A DNA stretch of 45,144 bases from Verrucomicrobiota bacterium (GTDB lineage: Bacteria > Chlamydiota > Chlamydiia > Chlamydiales > JAAKFR01). The stretch covers positions 1-45,144 of the forward strand of contig JAFEGP010000004.1 in NCBI GenBank assembly GCA_018239815.1, in the 5' to 3' direction. The notes beneath the pieces were generated by a model. That model ran no database searches and was not told where the DNA came from. It saw nothing but the letters and a program-made list of their open reading frames with translations. Below, piece by piece: positions 24,189 to 34,453 of the stretch (positions within the stretch are counted from its first letter, which is position 1; every line of letters starts with the position of its first letter). A program made the translations under genes and the position numbers.

Positions 24189-24473
24189 ATGACGTCTTGT
24201 TTGAGCAAAGAGCAAAAAAATTCTGAAGCCACTGCTGTACCCTTTGAAAAAGCTTTTGCTCGTTTAGAAGAAATTTTAGAAAAGATGAACAGTGGCAAAT
24301 TAAGCTTAGAAGAATCTCTCAAGCTCTATGAGGAAGCTGACAATTTAATTGTTTGCTGTGCTAATCGCCTTAATGAAGCTGAAGAAAAAATTGAAATGCT
24401 GATCAAAAAGCGAGACGGCCAACTTTCTCTTAATTCTGAGTCTCAGCCTCAAACAGAATCCTTGGGCTTATGA
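24189..24473 (+). CDS. xseB: Exodeoxyribonuclease VII small subunit
   Basis: Partner of XseA. Ninety-four residues with the complete XseB helical-hairpin core: [19 protein letters not shown], then [17 protein letters not shown] and [12 protein letters not shown] polar tail of about 20 residues follows. The stop shares four bases with the dxs ATG (ATGA), so translation is coupled. Same xseA-xseB-dxs order as CT329-CT331. Confidence 0.93.
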   Translation: MTSCLSKEQKNSEATAVPFEKAFARLEEILEKMNSGKLSLEESLKLYEEADNLIVCCANRLNEAEEKIEMLIKKRDGQLSLNSESQPQTESLGL

Positions 24474-26350
24474 ATCTTAAAGAACTTAAGGCTTGTTCTC
24501 CTCATGAACTTGTTGATGTGGCTCAAACCATGCGCAAACGCATCATTGATGTCATGGCAAAAAATGGAGGCCATCTCGCCTCAAATTTAGGTTCTGTGGA
24601 GCTGACCCTGGCCTTGCATTATGTTTTTAGTTCTCCTCAAGATCGTCTTATTTTTGATGTGAGTCATCAATGCTACACTCATAAACTTCTGACAGATCGT
24701 GATCATGCTCGTTTTGATCGCATTAGAAAAAGTGATGGGTTATCCGGATTTACCCAACCTGAAGAATCTGAACATGACTTGTTTTTTGCAGGACATGCCG
24801 GTACAGCCTTGTCATTAGCTCTTGGTATGGCTCATTCTCGAGATCTTAACCAGGGTCAAGAGCACATTATCCCTATTATTGGCGACGCTAGCTTAACTTG
24901 TGGCCTAACGCTTGAAGCTCTTAACAACATCCCTCAAAATCTCCGCTCCTTTCTTATCATTTTAAATGATAATGCTATGTCTATTTCTCATAATGTAGGA
25001 GGCATTACAACCATACTTTCTCGTTTACTCACTAAACCTCTTGCTCATCGTTTTTCCCATGCTTTAGAACGTGTTCTAGCGACAATACCTTTATATGGAC
25101 AAACATTTGTAAGACAAAAAAAAAGCGTTGAAGAGGCCTTAAAAGGTCTTTTTGGTTCTGCTGCTTTTTTTGAACACTTTGGTTTAAGTTACGTGGGACC
25201 TGTTGATGGTCATGATGTAAAAAAGCTTGTGTCGCTTTTTAAAGCATTAAAAGATCAACCTATGCCTGTGATCGTTCATTTACAAACTCGTAAAGGCCAA
25301 GGATTGCGTTTAGCAGAAGAAGATCCGGTAACCTTTCACGGAGTTAAACCTTTTAACCCTCAAACATGTGAATTCCTACCTGTTATAGAAAAAGGCCCTG
25401 CTTTCCCTAAAGTGTTTGGTCAACATCTTTTAAGCATGGGAGAAAAATACCCAAAGGTGGTTGTCGTGACACCTGCTATGTCACTTGGTTCATCTTTAGA
25501 TGCGTTTTTTGAAAAATATCCCACACGTAGTTTTGATGTAGGCATTGCTGAAGGTCATGCTGTAACATTTTGTGGCGGACTTGCCAAAACAGGTCAATCT
25601 CTTGTTGTCTGCTCCATTTATGCAACATTCTTACAACGCGCCCTGGATAATGTTTTTCATGATATTTGCTTGCAAAAACTTCCTGTTATTTTTGCTATTG
25701 ACCGCGCTGGACTTGCTACAGGAGATGGTGTAACGCACCATGGCATTTATGACATGGGTTTTCTACAAGCTTTACCTGGCATGGTGATCTGTCAACCTCG
25801 TAATGGAGAGCTCTTGATTGATTTATTAGAATCAGCTCCTCATTGGAAACAGCCTGTTGCCATCCGTTATCCGAACCAAATCACAACTGTATCTACACAA
25901 TCACCTCATATACGCTCTCTTGGCCGAGCTGAGGTGTTGACGCATGGTGATGATTTACTAATTTTAGCTTTGGGTACCATGGTCGATATCGCTATGTGTG
26001 TTCAACAGTCTTTAAAAGAGCAAGGCATTGATGCCACTGTAGTGGATCCAATTTTTATTAAACCTTTAGACACGGAGCTTTTGTCTAATCTTTTGCTAAA
26101 CCACCAGCGTATTGTTATTTTAGAAGAACATGCCATGTCAGGTGGGCTAGGTTCTGCATTTTGTACTTTTGTAGCTCACCATGGTTTTGACCATCTACAA
26201 ATTTTGCACTTAGCTCTTCCTGATTGCTTTTTTGAACACGGTAGTCTAAATGATTTATATAAAAAGACAGGTCTAACATCACCTCAAGTTCTATCCCGGA
26301 TCCATGCCTTTTTCTCGTGGCCTGCACATAAGGAGAGTCAACACGTATGA
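24470..26350 (+). CDS. dxs: 1-deoxy-D-xylulose-5-phosphate synthase
   Basis: Joins pyruvate and glyceraldehyde-3-phosphate with thiamine diphosphate, the first step of the MEP isoprenoid route, needed for the menaquinone side chain and undecaprenol. The 626-residue protein has the N-terminal [15 protein letters not shown] segment, thiamine site [16 protein letters not shown] (third position Ala instead of the usual Gly), VGPVDGHD, and the pyrimidine-domain [17 protein letters not shown]. The C-terminal domain is complete ([12 protein letters not shown]). Length is normal. Overlaps xseB and nadK by four bases each, so xseB-dxs-nadK is one operon. Confidence 0.95.
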   Translation: MNLKELKACSPHELVDVAQTMRKRIIDVMAKNGGHLASNLGSVELTLALHYVFSSPQDRLIFDVSHQCYTHKLLTDRDHARFDRIRKSDGLSGFTQPEESEHDLFFAGHAGTALSLALGMAHSRDLNQGQEHIIPIIGDASLTCGLTLEALNNIPQNLRSFLIILNDNAMSISHNVGGITTILSRLLTKPLAHRFSHALERVLATIPLYGQTFVRQKKSVEEALKGLFGSAAFFEHFGLSYVGPVDGHDVKKLVSLFKALKDQPMPVIVHLQTRKGQGLRLAEEDPVTFHGVKPFNPQTCEFLPVIEKGPAFPKVFGQHLLSMGEKYPKVVVVTPAMSLGSSLDAFFEKYPTRSFDVGIAEGHAVTFCGGLAKTGQSLVVCSIYATFLQRALDNVFHDICLQKLPVIFAIDRAGLATGDGVTHHGIYDMGFLQALPGMVICQPRNGELLIDLLESAPHWKQPVAIRYPNQITTVSTQSPHIRSLGRAEVLTHGDDLLILALGTMVDIAMCVQQSLKEQGIDATVVDPIFIKPLDTELLSNLLLNHQRIVILEEHAMSGGLGSAFCTFVAHHGFDHLQILHLALPDCFFEHGSLNDLYKKTGLTSPQVLSRIHAFFSWPAHKESQHV

Positions 26351-27216
26351 TCATTGCTTTGTTTGCTAATACCAAAAAACGCATCGCTCTTGATATTGCC
26401 GTACGTGTCCGAGATTTCTTATGCCAACGTCACGTTAAGGTCGTGACTCGTGATGATCTAGCGACTCTTCTACATCTCCCCTTACTTTCTACATTAGGTT
26501 CTGAACAACCCGATTTTATTATTTCTATTGGCGGGGATGGTACAATCTTGCGTCTTGTTCATCACCACCCTGAATTAGTATCACCCATTCTAGGCATCAA
26601 TGCAGGTCACTTGGGCTTTTTAGCTGATGTTCCTCTTGCTGAGCTCATCATTTCGTTAGAAGAACTATTAGATGGCGCCTACGAAATTCAAGAACGCATT
26701 GTCATGGACGGTTTATGCCCTGATGGACAAAGTTGCTTCGCAGTCAATGAATTTGTCATTCACAGAGCTAAAAACCCAGGTCTTATTGATTTGGCACTGC
26801 ATGTGGATGGAGATTATCTTAATACTTTCTCCGCAGATGGTATTATTATTTCTACTCCCTGTGGCTCAACAGCCTATTCTTTGGCTGCAGGAGGACCTAT
26901 CTTAAGCCCTGAGCTTAATGCTTTTGTTATCACGCCCATCTGCCCTCATACTATCTCTAATCGACCACTTGTGCTGATGCCTAAACAGCAAATTGATATT
27001 CAGTATTTAAGCAACTATGATCCTGTTGAGATTACTTATGATGGATTTTCTCATCATACTATGCGTACAAATGAAGTATTTCGCATCCTGAGATCTCGTC
27101 GCAGTTTTCGTGTTGTTAAGCTAAAAAGAACTGATTATTTTTCCACTTTGCGTACCAAATTAAATTGGTCAGGACAGGTACGTCATGCTTCTGCTCTATT
27201 TGACAATGAGGATTAG
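26347..27216 (+). CDS. nadK: NAD kinase
   Basis: Phosphorylates NAD to NADP, supplying reductant for biosynthesis. The 289-residue enzyme has the diacylglycerol-kinase-like motif SIGGDGTIL (Asp64 catalytic), GINAGHLGFLAD, the NE-x-x-I/V strand (VNEFVIHRA) and TPCGSTAYSLAAGGPILSP. Length is typical. The ATG overlaps the dxs stop; the end is six bases from the convergent ksgA. Confidence 0.95.
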   Translation: MIIALFANTKKRIALDIAVRVRDFLCQRHVKVVTRDDLATLLHLPLLSTLGSEQPDFIISIGGDGTILRLVHHHPELVSPILGINAGHLGFLADVPLAELIISLEELLDGAYEIQERIVMDGLCPDGQSCFAVNEFVIHRAKNPGLIDLALHVDGDYLNTFSADGIIISTPCGSTAYSLAAGGPILSPELNAFVITPICPHTISNRPLVLMPKQQIDIQYLSNYDPVEITYDGFSHHTMRTNEVFRILRSRRSFRVVKLKRTDYFSTLRTKLNWSGQVRHASALFDNED

Positions 27217-27222
27217 ACTGTT

Positions 27223-28002
27223 TTAAGCATTCCAAGCAGCGGTAAGGCGAACAAATTCTTCAAAACAGAGTTTCTCTGGCCTCAGAGTAGGATCTAAACC
27301 AGCTTGTACTAATATTGTTTCATCAAAAATCTGACGTAGCATCTTACGTCTTTTTGAAAATGCCAAGCTGATTACTTTTTGAAATTTAGACGCCTCAACG
27401 GAAGGATGGGCATGAGGCACAAAGTGCACAATGGCCGAGTCGACACGAGGTTTTGGATAAAAACACTGACGATGCACGGTTTTGACATACTGAATGTGTC
27501 CATAATATCTCAAAAACAAGCTAAATACGTTATATGCTTTGGTTCCTTGGTCTGCCAAAAAGCGAAGAGCTGCTTCTTTTTGAACTAGCACTGTTAAAGA
27601 CTGCAAACCTGGATGAGGAAGTATACGCTGTAAAATTTCTGATGTCAGATGGTAAGGCAAACTTGCAACAACCTTAAAAGAATGCAGAAGACTCAAATCA
27701 AAATCTAAAACATCTTGAGTCATAACTTTCAACTTACCAGGCAAACGCGGAAGTAACGCAGCAAAACGAGGATCTTTCTCCACAGCAACCACTTCTGCAC
27801 CTTTTTGCAAAAGTTGCTGTGTGACAGCACCAGGCCCTGGTCCTATTTCCAACACGACATCTGTTGGCTGCACGTCTGCAACCTGTAACATACTTTTGAC
27901 AACGGAGTCTTCGACAAGAAAATTCTGAGAAAACCCCTTTTTAGCCTCAAGACCTGCTTCTTGCAGAAATGCTTTTAAAACACTTTGTTGGGTTAACAAC
28001 AT
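27223..28002 (-). CDS. ksgA: 16S rRNA dimethyladenosine transferase
   Basis: Methylates two adjacent adenines near the 3' end of 16S rRNA using SAM. The 259-residue form from ATG 28002 has KKGFSQNFL (21-29), SAM motif VLEIGPGPGAVT, acidic VEKD and the motif IV site, which here reads SLPY (114-117) where almost all members have NLPY. The SurA-like gene upstream ends four bases before this ATG; a longer frame from 28053 would overlap it. Order of a SurA-like gene and ksgA recalls CT355-CT354. Confidence 0.92.
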   Translation of the reverse strand: MLLTQQSVLKAFLQEAGLEAKKGFSQNFLVEDSVVKSMLQVADVQPTDVVLEIGPGPGAVTQQLLQKGAEVVAVEKDPRFAALLPRLPGKLKVMTQDVLDFDLSLLHSFKVVASLPYHLTSEILQRILPHPGLQSLTVLVQKEAALRFLADQGTKAYNVFSLFLRYYGHIQYVKTVHRQCFYPKPRVDSAIVHFVPHAHPSVEASKFQKVISLAFSKRRKMLRQIFDETILVQAGLDPTLRPEKLCFEEFVRLTAAWNA

Positions 28003-28006
28003 AGTT

Positions 28007-29029
28007 TTAGCGTAATGCAAAAGGTTGTGTCTGCTCAGGAATAAGCTGACCAATAAACTGTTCTGTTAAACCATAACGTTTACGTAGACGTTCTTTATAC
28101 TCATGATCATAGCGAACAAAATACTCCTGTAAGAGTTCTTTTTTGATCTCTGAAGCTGATTGAGCAAAAGAAGGAGGTTGTGCGTTCTTAAATTCTTCTA
28201 GATAGAAAATATAAGCTACGCCTTTTCTAAGCACAGGTTCGCTATAATTCCCCTGCTTCATGCCTTCTAAAACAGAACGATGAGCCTGAGAAATTTCCTT
28301 TGCAGAACGAGAATAAGAATCCGAAATACTCAAAGCTGTATCTGTTAAATTCTGGCCAAGAACCTCTAAAGCCACCCTCTGTTGAGTTAAAAGTTGATGA
28401 GCCCGCTGTGCAACTTGTAAAGATGCTTCCTCGTTATCTGCTTTAAAAGAAATAACTTTATACAGCCAATGACACTCAGGAGGATGATCCACTAACATTT
28501 TCTCATAGCGTGCCCGCACTGCCTTAGGTTGCAAATCTGCAAAAGCTCTAGCATGGACCATCATGCCCTTCATCCTTTGAACCGTCAGATCTGTTTTCAC
28601 TAAATCCCATGCTTCATCAAAAGTTAAACCCAAACTCTCAATACTAAAAACAATATCAGGACCCAAAGACTGTTCTAAATGTTCCCGTATTTCGCCATCT
28701 GAGACTTCAATTTTTTTTTCTTTAGCATCAGCTAAAATAAGTTGGTCATCAATGGCAACTTGCAAGAAATTTCTCCAATTTTCTTGGTAAAATTGATAAC
28801 GCAGAGGTGTCTGATTGGCAAACTGAGGATATTGCTGAAAAAACACAAGATCCATTTTACGCACAACATCAATGATGGAGATAGGTACCCCATTCACTTT
28901 AATTAAAACCCTATTATTGACTTCAAGACGATCCGGATATCCATTAACAGGAAAATCAGAGGAAGGTAGAGCTATTAAAGAAGTAGAAGCTAAACAAAAC
29001 GCAAGAAGAGGCTTGAACATGGGCCTCAT
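28007..29029 (-). CDS. SurA-like periplasmic chaperone
   Basis: A 340-residue exported protein. The N-terminus (MFKPLLAFCLASTSLIALPS) is a signal peptide; ATG 29020 is an alternative start. Residues 42-170 match the SurA N-terminal chaperone domain (IKVNGVPISIIDVVRKMDL, then DEAWDLVKTDLTVQRM). Residues 175-310 could be a degenerate parvulin domain, but the catalytic signature is not obvious. SurA escorts outer-membrane proteins through the periplasm. It precedes ksgA by four bases, and its counterpart in C. trachomatis would be CT355. Confidence 0.75.
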   Translation of the reverse strand: MRPMFKPLLAFCLASTSLIALPSSDFPVNGYPDRLEVNNRVLIKVNGVPISIIDVVRKMDLVFFQQYPQFANQTPLRYQFYQENWRNFLQVAIDDQLILADAKEKKIEVSDGEIREHLEQSLGPDIVFSIESLGLTFDEAWDLVKTDLTVQRMKGMMVHARAFADLQPKAVRARYEKMLVDHPPECHWLYKVISFKADNEEASLQVAQRAHQLLTQQRVALEVLGQNLTDTALSISDSYSRSAKEISQAHRSVLEGMKQGNYSEPVLRKGVAYIFYLEEFKNAQPPSFAQSASEIKKELLQEYFVRYDHEYKERLRKRYGLTEQFIGQLIPEQTQPFALR

Positions 29030-29165
29030 GCTAACAAAAGCTCTATTTTGTTGCTAGGTTCAAAACTTCCTGTGGCCCAACAGAAAATTGACTATTGGAA
29101 TAAATAGCCCAGACTAAGAAAAGAGCATGTTCGTTTTGAGACTCTATGAGGTATTATCGAGATAT

Positions 29166-30407
29166 TCAAGAATTGCCACTGTCCGCCCTGATTTTAGATA
29201 CAGGCTTAGTAAGTAATTTCTTAATTAAAATGATTATTGGTCCTGTTAAGATTAGATTTAATCCTAGGGAGAGAACGGCTATTACAATCAATGCATGATT
29301 AAGATTTAAGGACAGAGCTAACGCAAGAACGATGACTCCAGCACCCACTTCACCTCGTGGACACATTCCCAAAGATAAAGCCAAGCGTTCTTTCCATTTC
29401 GCCTCTTTCCTATAACAAAACAGAGGAAACATTTTGCCTAAATTAGACAGAAAAGTGATGACCAAAACATGCCAACCAACTGTGATGAGGTTTAATGAGC
29501 CTATTTTATACTCCAACAGAATTTGTCTTATGGAAGATCCGCTAGTAACACTTCGAGAAATTTCAAGCGCTGGCATAGACAATCCAACTAAAAAGATAAA
29601 TAAAGCTCCTATCAGAAATTTGACCTTTTTCTCCGAATCTTTTTCAAAAAAATCACACCCTCCTTTCTTTTTAGCAGGCAAAGCTAACATGCATCCTAAA
29701 ACAAAGGCAGGAAGCAAAACTTCTAATTGTAGAGGATAAATATCCTTAAGATATGTCGTTACCAAATACATCCCCTCACAGATTGTAACAAGAACAATTG
29801 AATAGATTAATATCCAGTACCAGTGAATAGGCCACTTCAGAACGTGCATTTTTTTCCAGCTCAAGAATATTAAAATAAAAATCACAGCTAATAACCCAAA
29901 AATTTCCCATTTAAAACCTACAATCATCATTTTTATTGGAATCAACAAAATAATAGTGTCAAGATCATCAAAAATTGCCAAAATACGAGCCTTTTTAAAT
30001 ACCCATGTTCCCTCCAAACCAGCTGCAATCATCATGGCAAAAAGAACTCCAGCAGAAGTAGGAGCTGCGAACCGCGCTAAAAGAAGAGCATCTATCCAAA
30101 TATCAAATTGTGATACCGCAAGTTCATGCTGAAAAAAATAAACAAAGTAGAGTGTGCAAAAAATCCAAGGCAATGTTGCAGCAGTAAAGGCCACAAAGTA
30201 ATCCCATCCATACTGTTGTAAGTTTGATTTATCGATAGAGAATTCAAGCCCAACATGAATCATAATAAAAGCCAAAAAGATTAATGTTAGGTTTTTAACA
30301 ATAAGCCCGAACCACAATCTATTTTCATTCCCTAGAAAAACAACAAATTGCGAACATATCAAACCTAGAATAAGAAGAATTGAAAACAGAATCACTTTTT
30401 TCATCAA
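29166..30407 (-). CDS. Cation/proton antiporter of the CPA family
   Basis: A 413-residue membrane protein with about 12 hydrophobic segments. HVGLEFSI in helix 2, the broken-helix region APTSAGVLFAMM and the following AIFDDLDTIILL with adjacent Asp residues are the ion-binding signature of Na+/H+ exchangers (Na_H_Exchanger, CPA1/CPA2), and CPRGEVGAG near residue 360 is the usual late conserved helix. Ion specificity (Na or K) cannot be told. It stands alone between the SurA-like gene and yyaL-like gene, with 128 bases upstream. Confidence 0.8.
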   Translation of the reverse strand: MMKKVILFSILLILGLICSQFVVFLGNENRLWFGLIVKNLTLIFLAFIMIHVGLEFSIDKSNLQQYGWDYFVAFTAATLPWIFCTLYFVYFFQHELAVSQFDIWIDALLLARFAAPTSAGVLFAMMIAAGLEGTWVFKKARILAIFDDLDTIILLIPIKMMIVGFKWEIFGLLAVIFILIFLSWKKMHVLKWPIHWYWILIYSIVLVTICEGMYLVTTYLKDIYPLQLEVLLPAFVLGCMLALPAKKKGGCDFFEKDSEKKVKFLIGALFIFLVGLSMPALEISRSVTSGSSIRQILLEYKIGSLNLITVGWHVLVITFLSNLGKMFPLFCYRKEAKWKERLALSLGMCPRGEVGAGVIVLALALSLNLNHALIVIAVLSLGLNLILTGPIIILIKKLLTKPVSKIRADSGNS

Positions 30408-30535
30408 AAACCATAAATTTTAAAATAGTCTTAATCGATACAATTGGGGATAAAACCATTGAATGAATACTGTTCTTCTTCATTTTTTACAAAACAAAAC
30501 CAATGATCCTGTGAATAAGATTTAAGACACTTATT

Positions 30536-32614
30536 TTAAACAATATTAGATAATGCTTCTTGTATCTTTGGCAGCGTCACAACCGGCTCTAGACAACGAT
30601 CTGGATAGCAAATATAAAGTGTTGTTTGACCTTCAAGAGGTTCCTTACCCCTTACAGTAGGAACTAAATCTCTTAACTCTTCATCCGAACCCCGACTCCA
30701 AATCACAACTTTATGAGGAAGATAGAATTGCGCAAAAAGTTGAGTTATTTCTTCTTTAAGCTCTTCTTTTTCATTTAAAGCAATAATGAATGTCAAAACT
30801 TTTGGATTATAATAGCGCTGCAACGTGAGTAGGTGGTAACAAGCACCTGGAGGATAAAGAGCGATATGCTCGTAAGCGGCACTAAAAATTTGTTCTGCTC
30901 GTTTTTTATACTCCTCTACAGCCGTCATCTGATAAAGACGCAGAAAATTTTCTGCTTGCACAGCATTACCTGAAGGTTCTGCTCCGTCATAAAACTCGCA
31001 ACGTCTTAAAAGCAAATTAGGGTCTTTTCCATTGGTAAGATAATAAGCGCCGTGATCTGCTTTGAAATCATTTTCCAAAATATCCACAAGAGTCAGAGCA
31101 AATTCTAACCACTGCGTCCCACGGTCGGCTTCAAATAACGACAACGATGCCTGAATCATAAAAGCATAATCATCTAAAATGCCATCATAACGAGCTTCTC
31201 CATCACGCCAACGACGTTTTAACACACCTTCTTCCCATAAATGCTCTCGAATAAATAGAGCTGCTTTTTCAGCAGCATCCAGATACTTTGTTTCTGATAA
31301 AACAAGGCCTGCTTCAACCAAAGAGGAAACTGCTAACGCATTATAAGAAGTAATAATCTTGTCATCTTTGGTAGGATGTTTTCTTTTGTAACGTGCTTCT
31401 AATAATTTACCATTGAGTTGTTTAATGACGTCTTTTAACTGAGATGCATCCATACGTCGGTAATTAGCAAATTCTTGCCAACCTTGTGGCATGTGTAAAA
31501 TATTGCGTCCTTTAAAATTACCTGTTGGTGTAGCTCCATAAAATTCACAATATAAAGATGCATCGCCATCTAACTGGTCTTGTAGCTCCTGCCAACTCCA
31601 TGTATAAAACTGTCCTTCATGACCATCTGTATCAGAATCTTGAGCTGAAAAAAAGCCTCCCCGTTCGTACTGCATCTGCTCTAACAGATAATCAAGGATT
31701 TGACAGCTCACTTCTTTATACAGAGCATGGTGAGTATACTCCCAAGCTTCCAAATACACACGTGCTAAAACTGCGTTATCATAGAGCATCTTTTCAAAAT
31801 GAGGAATCATCCATTGCTCATCGATGCAATAGCGAGCAAATCCACCCGCTAAATGATCGTAAATTCCGCCTCGATGCATCATCTCCAGTGTTCTTTCTAC
31901 ATAGAATAAAGCACGACTATCCACCTTCATTTTGCAACGTTGAAGTAAGAAACAAGCTTGGAAACCTACCGGAAATTTAGGAGATCCCTTCATCCCCCCA
32001 TAGATAGGATCGGCAGTTTTAAAGAGTAACTCTTCAGCATCTACAAGCTGTTGTTCTGGGGGCAAAACACGCGTCGTAGCATCTTCTACTTGCCCTGCAA
32101 AAATATCCACGATTTTACCAGCTTGCATGCAAACAAGCTCTCTTTCTTCTGCATCATTCCAAATTTGTCGAATACGCATCACAAGTTGTTTGACACCCAA
32201 AAAGCCACGTGACGCATCAGCGGGTAAATATGTTGCAGCAAAAAATGGTTCTAATTCAGGCGTTAAAACAAGATTCAAAGGCCAGCCCGCTCCTCCAGAC
32301 ATCATAGCCTGGGCAAACTCCATATAAAGGCCATCCACTTCAGGCATTTCTTCCCTGTCTACCTTAATATTAATGAAGGATTCATTCATCAGCTGAGCCA
32401 CTTCAATGTTTTGAAAGGACTCTGTTTCCATAAGGTGACACCAATGACAGGTCGCATATCCAATAGAAAGAAAAATAGGACGATCTTTTTCACGCGCATC
32501 CTTAAAAGCCTCTTCTCCCCAGGGGTACCAATCTACAGGATCATGCGCATGCTGCAGTAAATAAGGAGATTTTTCATGCACTAAGCGATTTGTATAAAGA
32601 GGATGATGAGACAT
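30536..32614 (-). CDS. YyaL/DUF255 thioredoxin-domain protein
   Basis: A 692-residue protein. Residues 1-160 form a thioredoxin-like DUF255 domain with Cys56-X2-Cys59 in [14 protein letters not shown] and the following KVDREEMPE; the rest is an (alpha/alpha)6-barrel like that of N-acylglucosamine epimerases ([28 protein letters not shown]). This architecture is shared with human SPATA20 and bacterial YyaL. Biochemical function is unknown; a redox or sugar-related role is guessed. CT356 is the C. trachomatis counterpart, and lies near ksgA there too. Confidence 0.88.
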   Translation of the reverse strand: MSHHPLYTNRLVHEKSPYLLQHAHDPVDWYPWGEEAFKDAREKDRPIFLSIGYATCHWCHLMETESFQNIEVAQLMNESFINIKVDREEMPEVDGLYMEFAQAMMSGGAGWPLNLVLTPELEPFFAATYLPADASRGFLGVKQLVMRIRQIWNDAEERELVCMQAGKIVDIFAGQVEDATTRVLPPEQQLVDAEELLFKTADPIYGGMKGSPKFPVGFQACFLLQRCKMKVDSRALFYVERTLEMMHRGGIYDHLAGGFARYCIDEQWMIPHFEKMLYDNAVLARVYLEAWEYTHHALYKEVSCQILDYLLEQMQYERGGFFSAQDSDTDGHEGQFYTWSWQELQDQLDGDASLYCEFYGATPTGNFKGRNILHMPQGWQEFANYRRMDASQLKDVIKQLNGKLLEARYKRKHPTKDDKIITSYNALAVSSLVEAGLVLSETKYLDAAEKAALFIREHLWEEGVLKRRWRDGEARYDGILDDYAFMIQASLSLFEADRGTQWLEFALTLVDILENDFKADHGAYYLTNGKDPNLLLRRCEFYDGAEPSGNAVQAENFLRLYQMTAVEEYKKRAEQIFSAAYEHIALYPPGACYHLLTLQRYYNPKVLTFIIALNEKEELKEEITQLFAQFYLPHKVVIWSRGSDEELRDLVPTVRGKEPLEGQTTLYICYPDRCLEPVVTLPKIQEALSNIV

Positions 32615-32647
32615 ATTCTTTATTTTATCTCATGGGTTATAAAACTT

Positions 32648-32675
32648 AAACGCATTACAAAAAAATTTTGCGTTT
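32648..32675 (-). terminator. Weak hairpin between RodZ-like and YyaL-like genes
   Basis: AAACGCA (32648-32654) pairs with TGCGTTT (32669-32675). It lies in the 128-base gap downstream of the RodZ-like gene and has a short T-rich stretch on both sides, so it could end transcription of either strand. Weak. Confidence 0.3.
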
Positions 32676-32742
32676 TTAAATAAACTAAATCAAATAAACA
32701 CTTAACTTGTTTATATTTAAGATTTAAAAAAATCAAAAACAA

Positions 32743-33159
32743 CTAAACAATTCCTAAATTCCTGGCTATAAACCACAAAATCAATACCGTGGTTGCAGAC
32801 CCTCCTACCCAAGTTGCTGTATGCATCCACTTGCGATCCCGGGAGGGAGAACCTCTTACTTCCACAGAACCTAAACCACTTAGATCCGGTGATTGAGCCG
32901 AAGGCGTTGTTAAGGAATATAAGACTTGAGGATGGTCTTCAAAAAGTTTTTTATCATCTAATCCGAGAAAACCTGCATATTTTCTTATAAATCCTTGAGC
33001 ATATACAGGAGAAATGAGCTGGTTAAGCTTACCTTCCTCGATAAGACGTAAATAAGACATGCGGATAGAGGTTCCGCTTTCAATTTCCTTGAGGGAAAGG
33101 TGCCGTTCCTCCCTCTTCTTTCTGAGGTAATCCCCCAGTTGTTGTTGTTCTATAGACAT
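32743..33159 (-). CDS. RodZ-like HTH membrane protein
   Basis: A 138-residue protein: N-terminal Xre-type helix-turn-helix (about 7-70: LGDYLRKKREERHLSLKEIE, then SYLRLIEEGKLNQL, YAQGFIRKYAGFLGLD) as in RodZ, a linker, and one C-terminal membrane segment (about 115-134). RodZ binds MreB and guides cell shape and division; chlamydial RodZ (CT009) has the same short layout lacking a large periplasmic domain. In C. trachomatis CT008 (rnhC) is its neighbour; here the efflux genes intervene. Confidence 0.8.
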   Translation of the reverse strand: MSIEQQQLGDYLRKKREERHLSLKEIESGTSIRMSYLRLIEEGKLNQLISPVYAQGFIRKYAGFLGLDDKKLFEDHPQVLYSLTTPSAQSPDLSGLGSVEVRGSPSRDRKWMHTATWVGGSATTVLILWFIARNLGIV

Positions 33160-33210
33160 AACGCCATTATTTTGAGAGCTTCTGTTTTCGACAAGAGCAT
33201 TTTTTCAAAA

Positions 33211-33240
33211 TTGAAAATAAGACCTTTAATGCCTTATAAT
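33211..33240 (+). promoter_or_regulatory. Candidate promoter for MFS gene
   Basis: TTGAAA (33211-33216) and a perfect TATAAT (33235-33240) are spaced by 18 bases. Initiation would fall near 33247, one base before the GTG start codon at 33248, so the transcript is likely leaderless. Confidence 0.5.
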
Positions 33241-33247
33241 CGTTGCC

Positions 33248-34453
33248 GTGATTAACACGACTTCTTCAACAACAGCGGCTTTTATTAGTTCGCGAATTTT
33301 GGGAATTCCTTTTTGGGTCATGTTAAGCGCTTTGTCTTTGATCCTCTATAAAGAATTTCATGTTTCCCCCTTTATTCTTACTTTTCTTGTAGCGCTAAAG
33401 CCCGTTTCTGCACTTTTTTCAACTTATTTAAGTTCATGGATTTATAATGGCAAAAAAAATCTTGTCTGCTCCTTAGCCTTAATTAATTGTTTAAGATTTG
33501 TTCCTTTTCTGGGTTTATTTTGGCATACCTCCCCCTGGACGCTTGTCTTTGCATTTGGATGGTACATGGTCTTAAGCCGGGCTTGTGCCCCAGCCTGGAT
33601 AGAATTATTTAAACATAATTTACCCCAAGAACATCGTTCTAAAATTTTAAGTTTAGGAAATATGTTGGAGTATCTTGGCTCCACTTTATTACCTCTATTA
33701 TTGGGAGTCGTCTTAGATATTTGGGATCAGTCTTGGCAACTCCTTTTCCCTCTAACTGCCGTATTTGGCATGCTTTCCACTATTTTTCTTTTCCGCATTC
33801 CACCTCACCTCAACCTCCTTAAAGACAATGAAAATGACCCCTTAACGCGCCCATGGAGACGCGCCTTTAAGTTGATTCGAGAATACCCTGATTTTCGTCG
33901 TTATCTATTAGGATTTATGCTCGGAGGTTCGGGATTAATGATCCTTCAGCCGGCATTGCCAGCTTTATTTGTTGATCATCTTCATCTTTCTTATACAGAG
34001 ATTATGCTGGCTCTAGCTGTTTGCAAAGGCATTGGTTATACGCTTGCTTCTCCTCTATGGACCCGTCTTTTTAATCGGCTGAATCTTTTTACATTCAGTG
34101 CATTTGTGACAATCTTGGCTGTAATTTTTCCTCTATTAATCTTTTTTGCTAATTGGAGTCTCGTGGCTCTTTATTTAGCCTATCTTAGCTATGGCATGAT
34201 GCAAGCTGGCAGTGAAATGAGTTGGCACTTATCCGCTTTAACCTTCTCTCGAGAAAAAGAAAGCCTTCCCTTTAGCGAAACAAATATCCTTGCTGTAGGC
34301 TTAAGAGGATGCGTCATTCCTCTGCTGGGCGGAATCTTAGTCGTCAATTGCTCTATTGTTGTTGTATTGCTCTGTTCTTTCTTGTTGTGCACGGCAGGAA
34401 TGATTGTCTTAGCTAAAACTCCTAGCTCTCTCGCAAATGCGGCAAGTGAATGA
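33248..34453 (+). CDS. Major facilitator superfamily transporter
   Basis: A 401-residue integral protein with about 12 hydrophobic segments and no long soluble part. The pattern of helix 1 (ILGIPFWVMLSALSLIL), the central cytoplasmic loop (about 185-220) and helix 11-12 fits MFS. The substrate is unknown. GTG 33248 is used as start; no ribosome site, and the promoter places the transcript start on it. The 3' end overlaps the convergent emrA-like gene by 32 bases. Confidence 0.75.
   Translation: MINTTSSTTAAFISSRILGIPFWVMLSALSLILYKEFHVSPFILTFLVALKPVSALFSTYLSSWIYNGKKNLVCSLALINCLRFVPFLGLFWHTSPWTLVFAFGWYMVLSRACAPAWIELFKHNLPQEHRSKILSLGNMLEYLGSTLLPLLLGVVLDIWDQSWQLLFPLTAVFGMLSTIFLFRIPPHLNLLKDNENDPLTRPWRRAFKLIREYPDFRRYLLGFMLGGSGLMILQPALPALFVDHLHLSYTEIMLALAVCKGIGYTLASPLWTRLFNRLNLFTFSAFVTILAVIFPLLIFFANWSLVALYLAYLSYGMMQAGSEMSWHLSALTFSREKESLPFSETNILAVGLRGCVIPLLGGILVVNCSIVVVLLCSFLLCTAGMIVLAKTPSSLANAASE

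Noticed and set aside
24887-24970. Dxs thiamine motif GDA in place of GDG as a sign of inactivity
   Set aside because: The change is conservative, the rest of the site and the full length are intact, and I believe chlamydial Dxs proteins share it.
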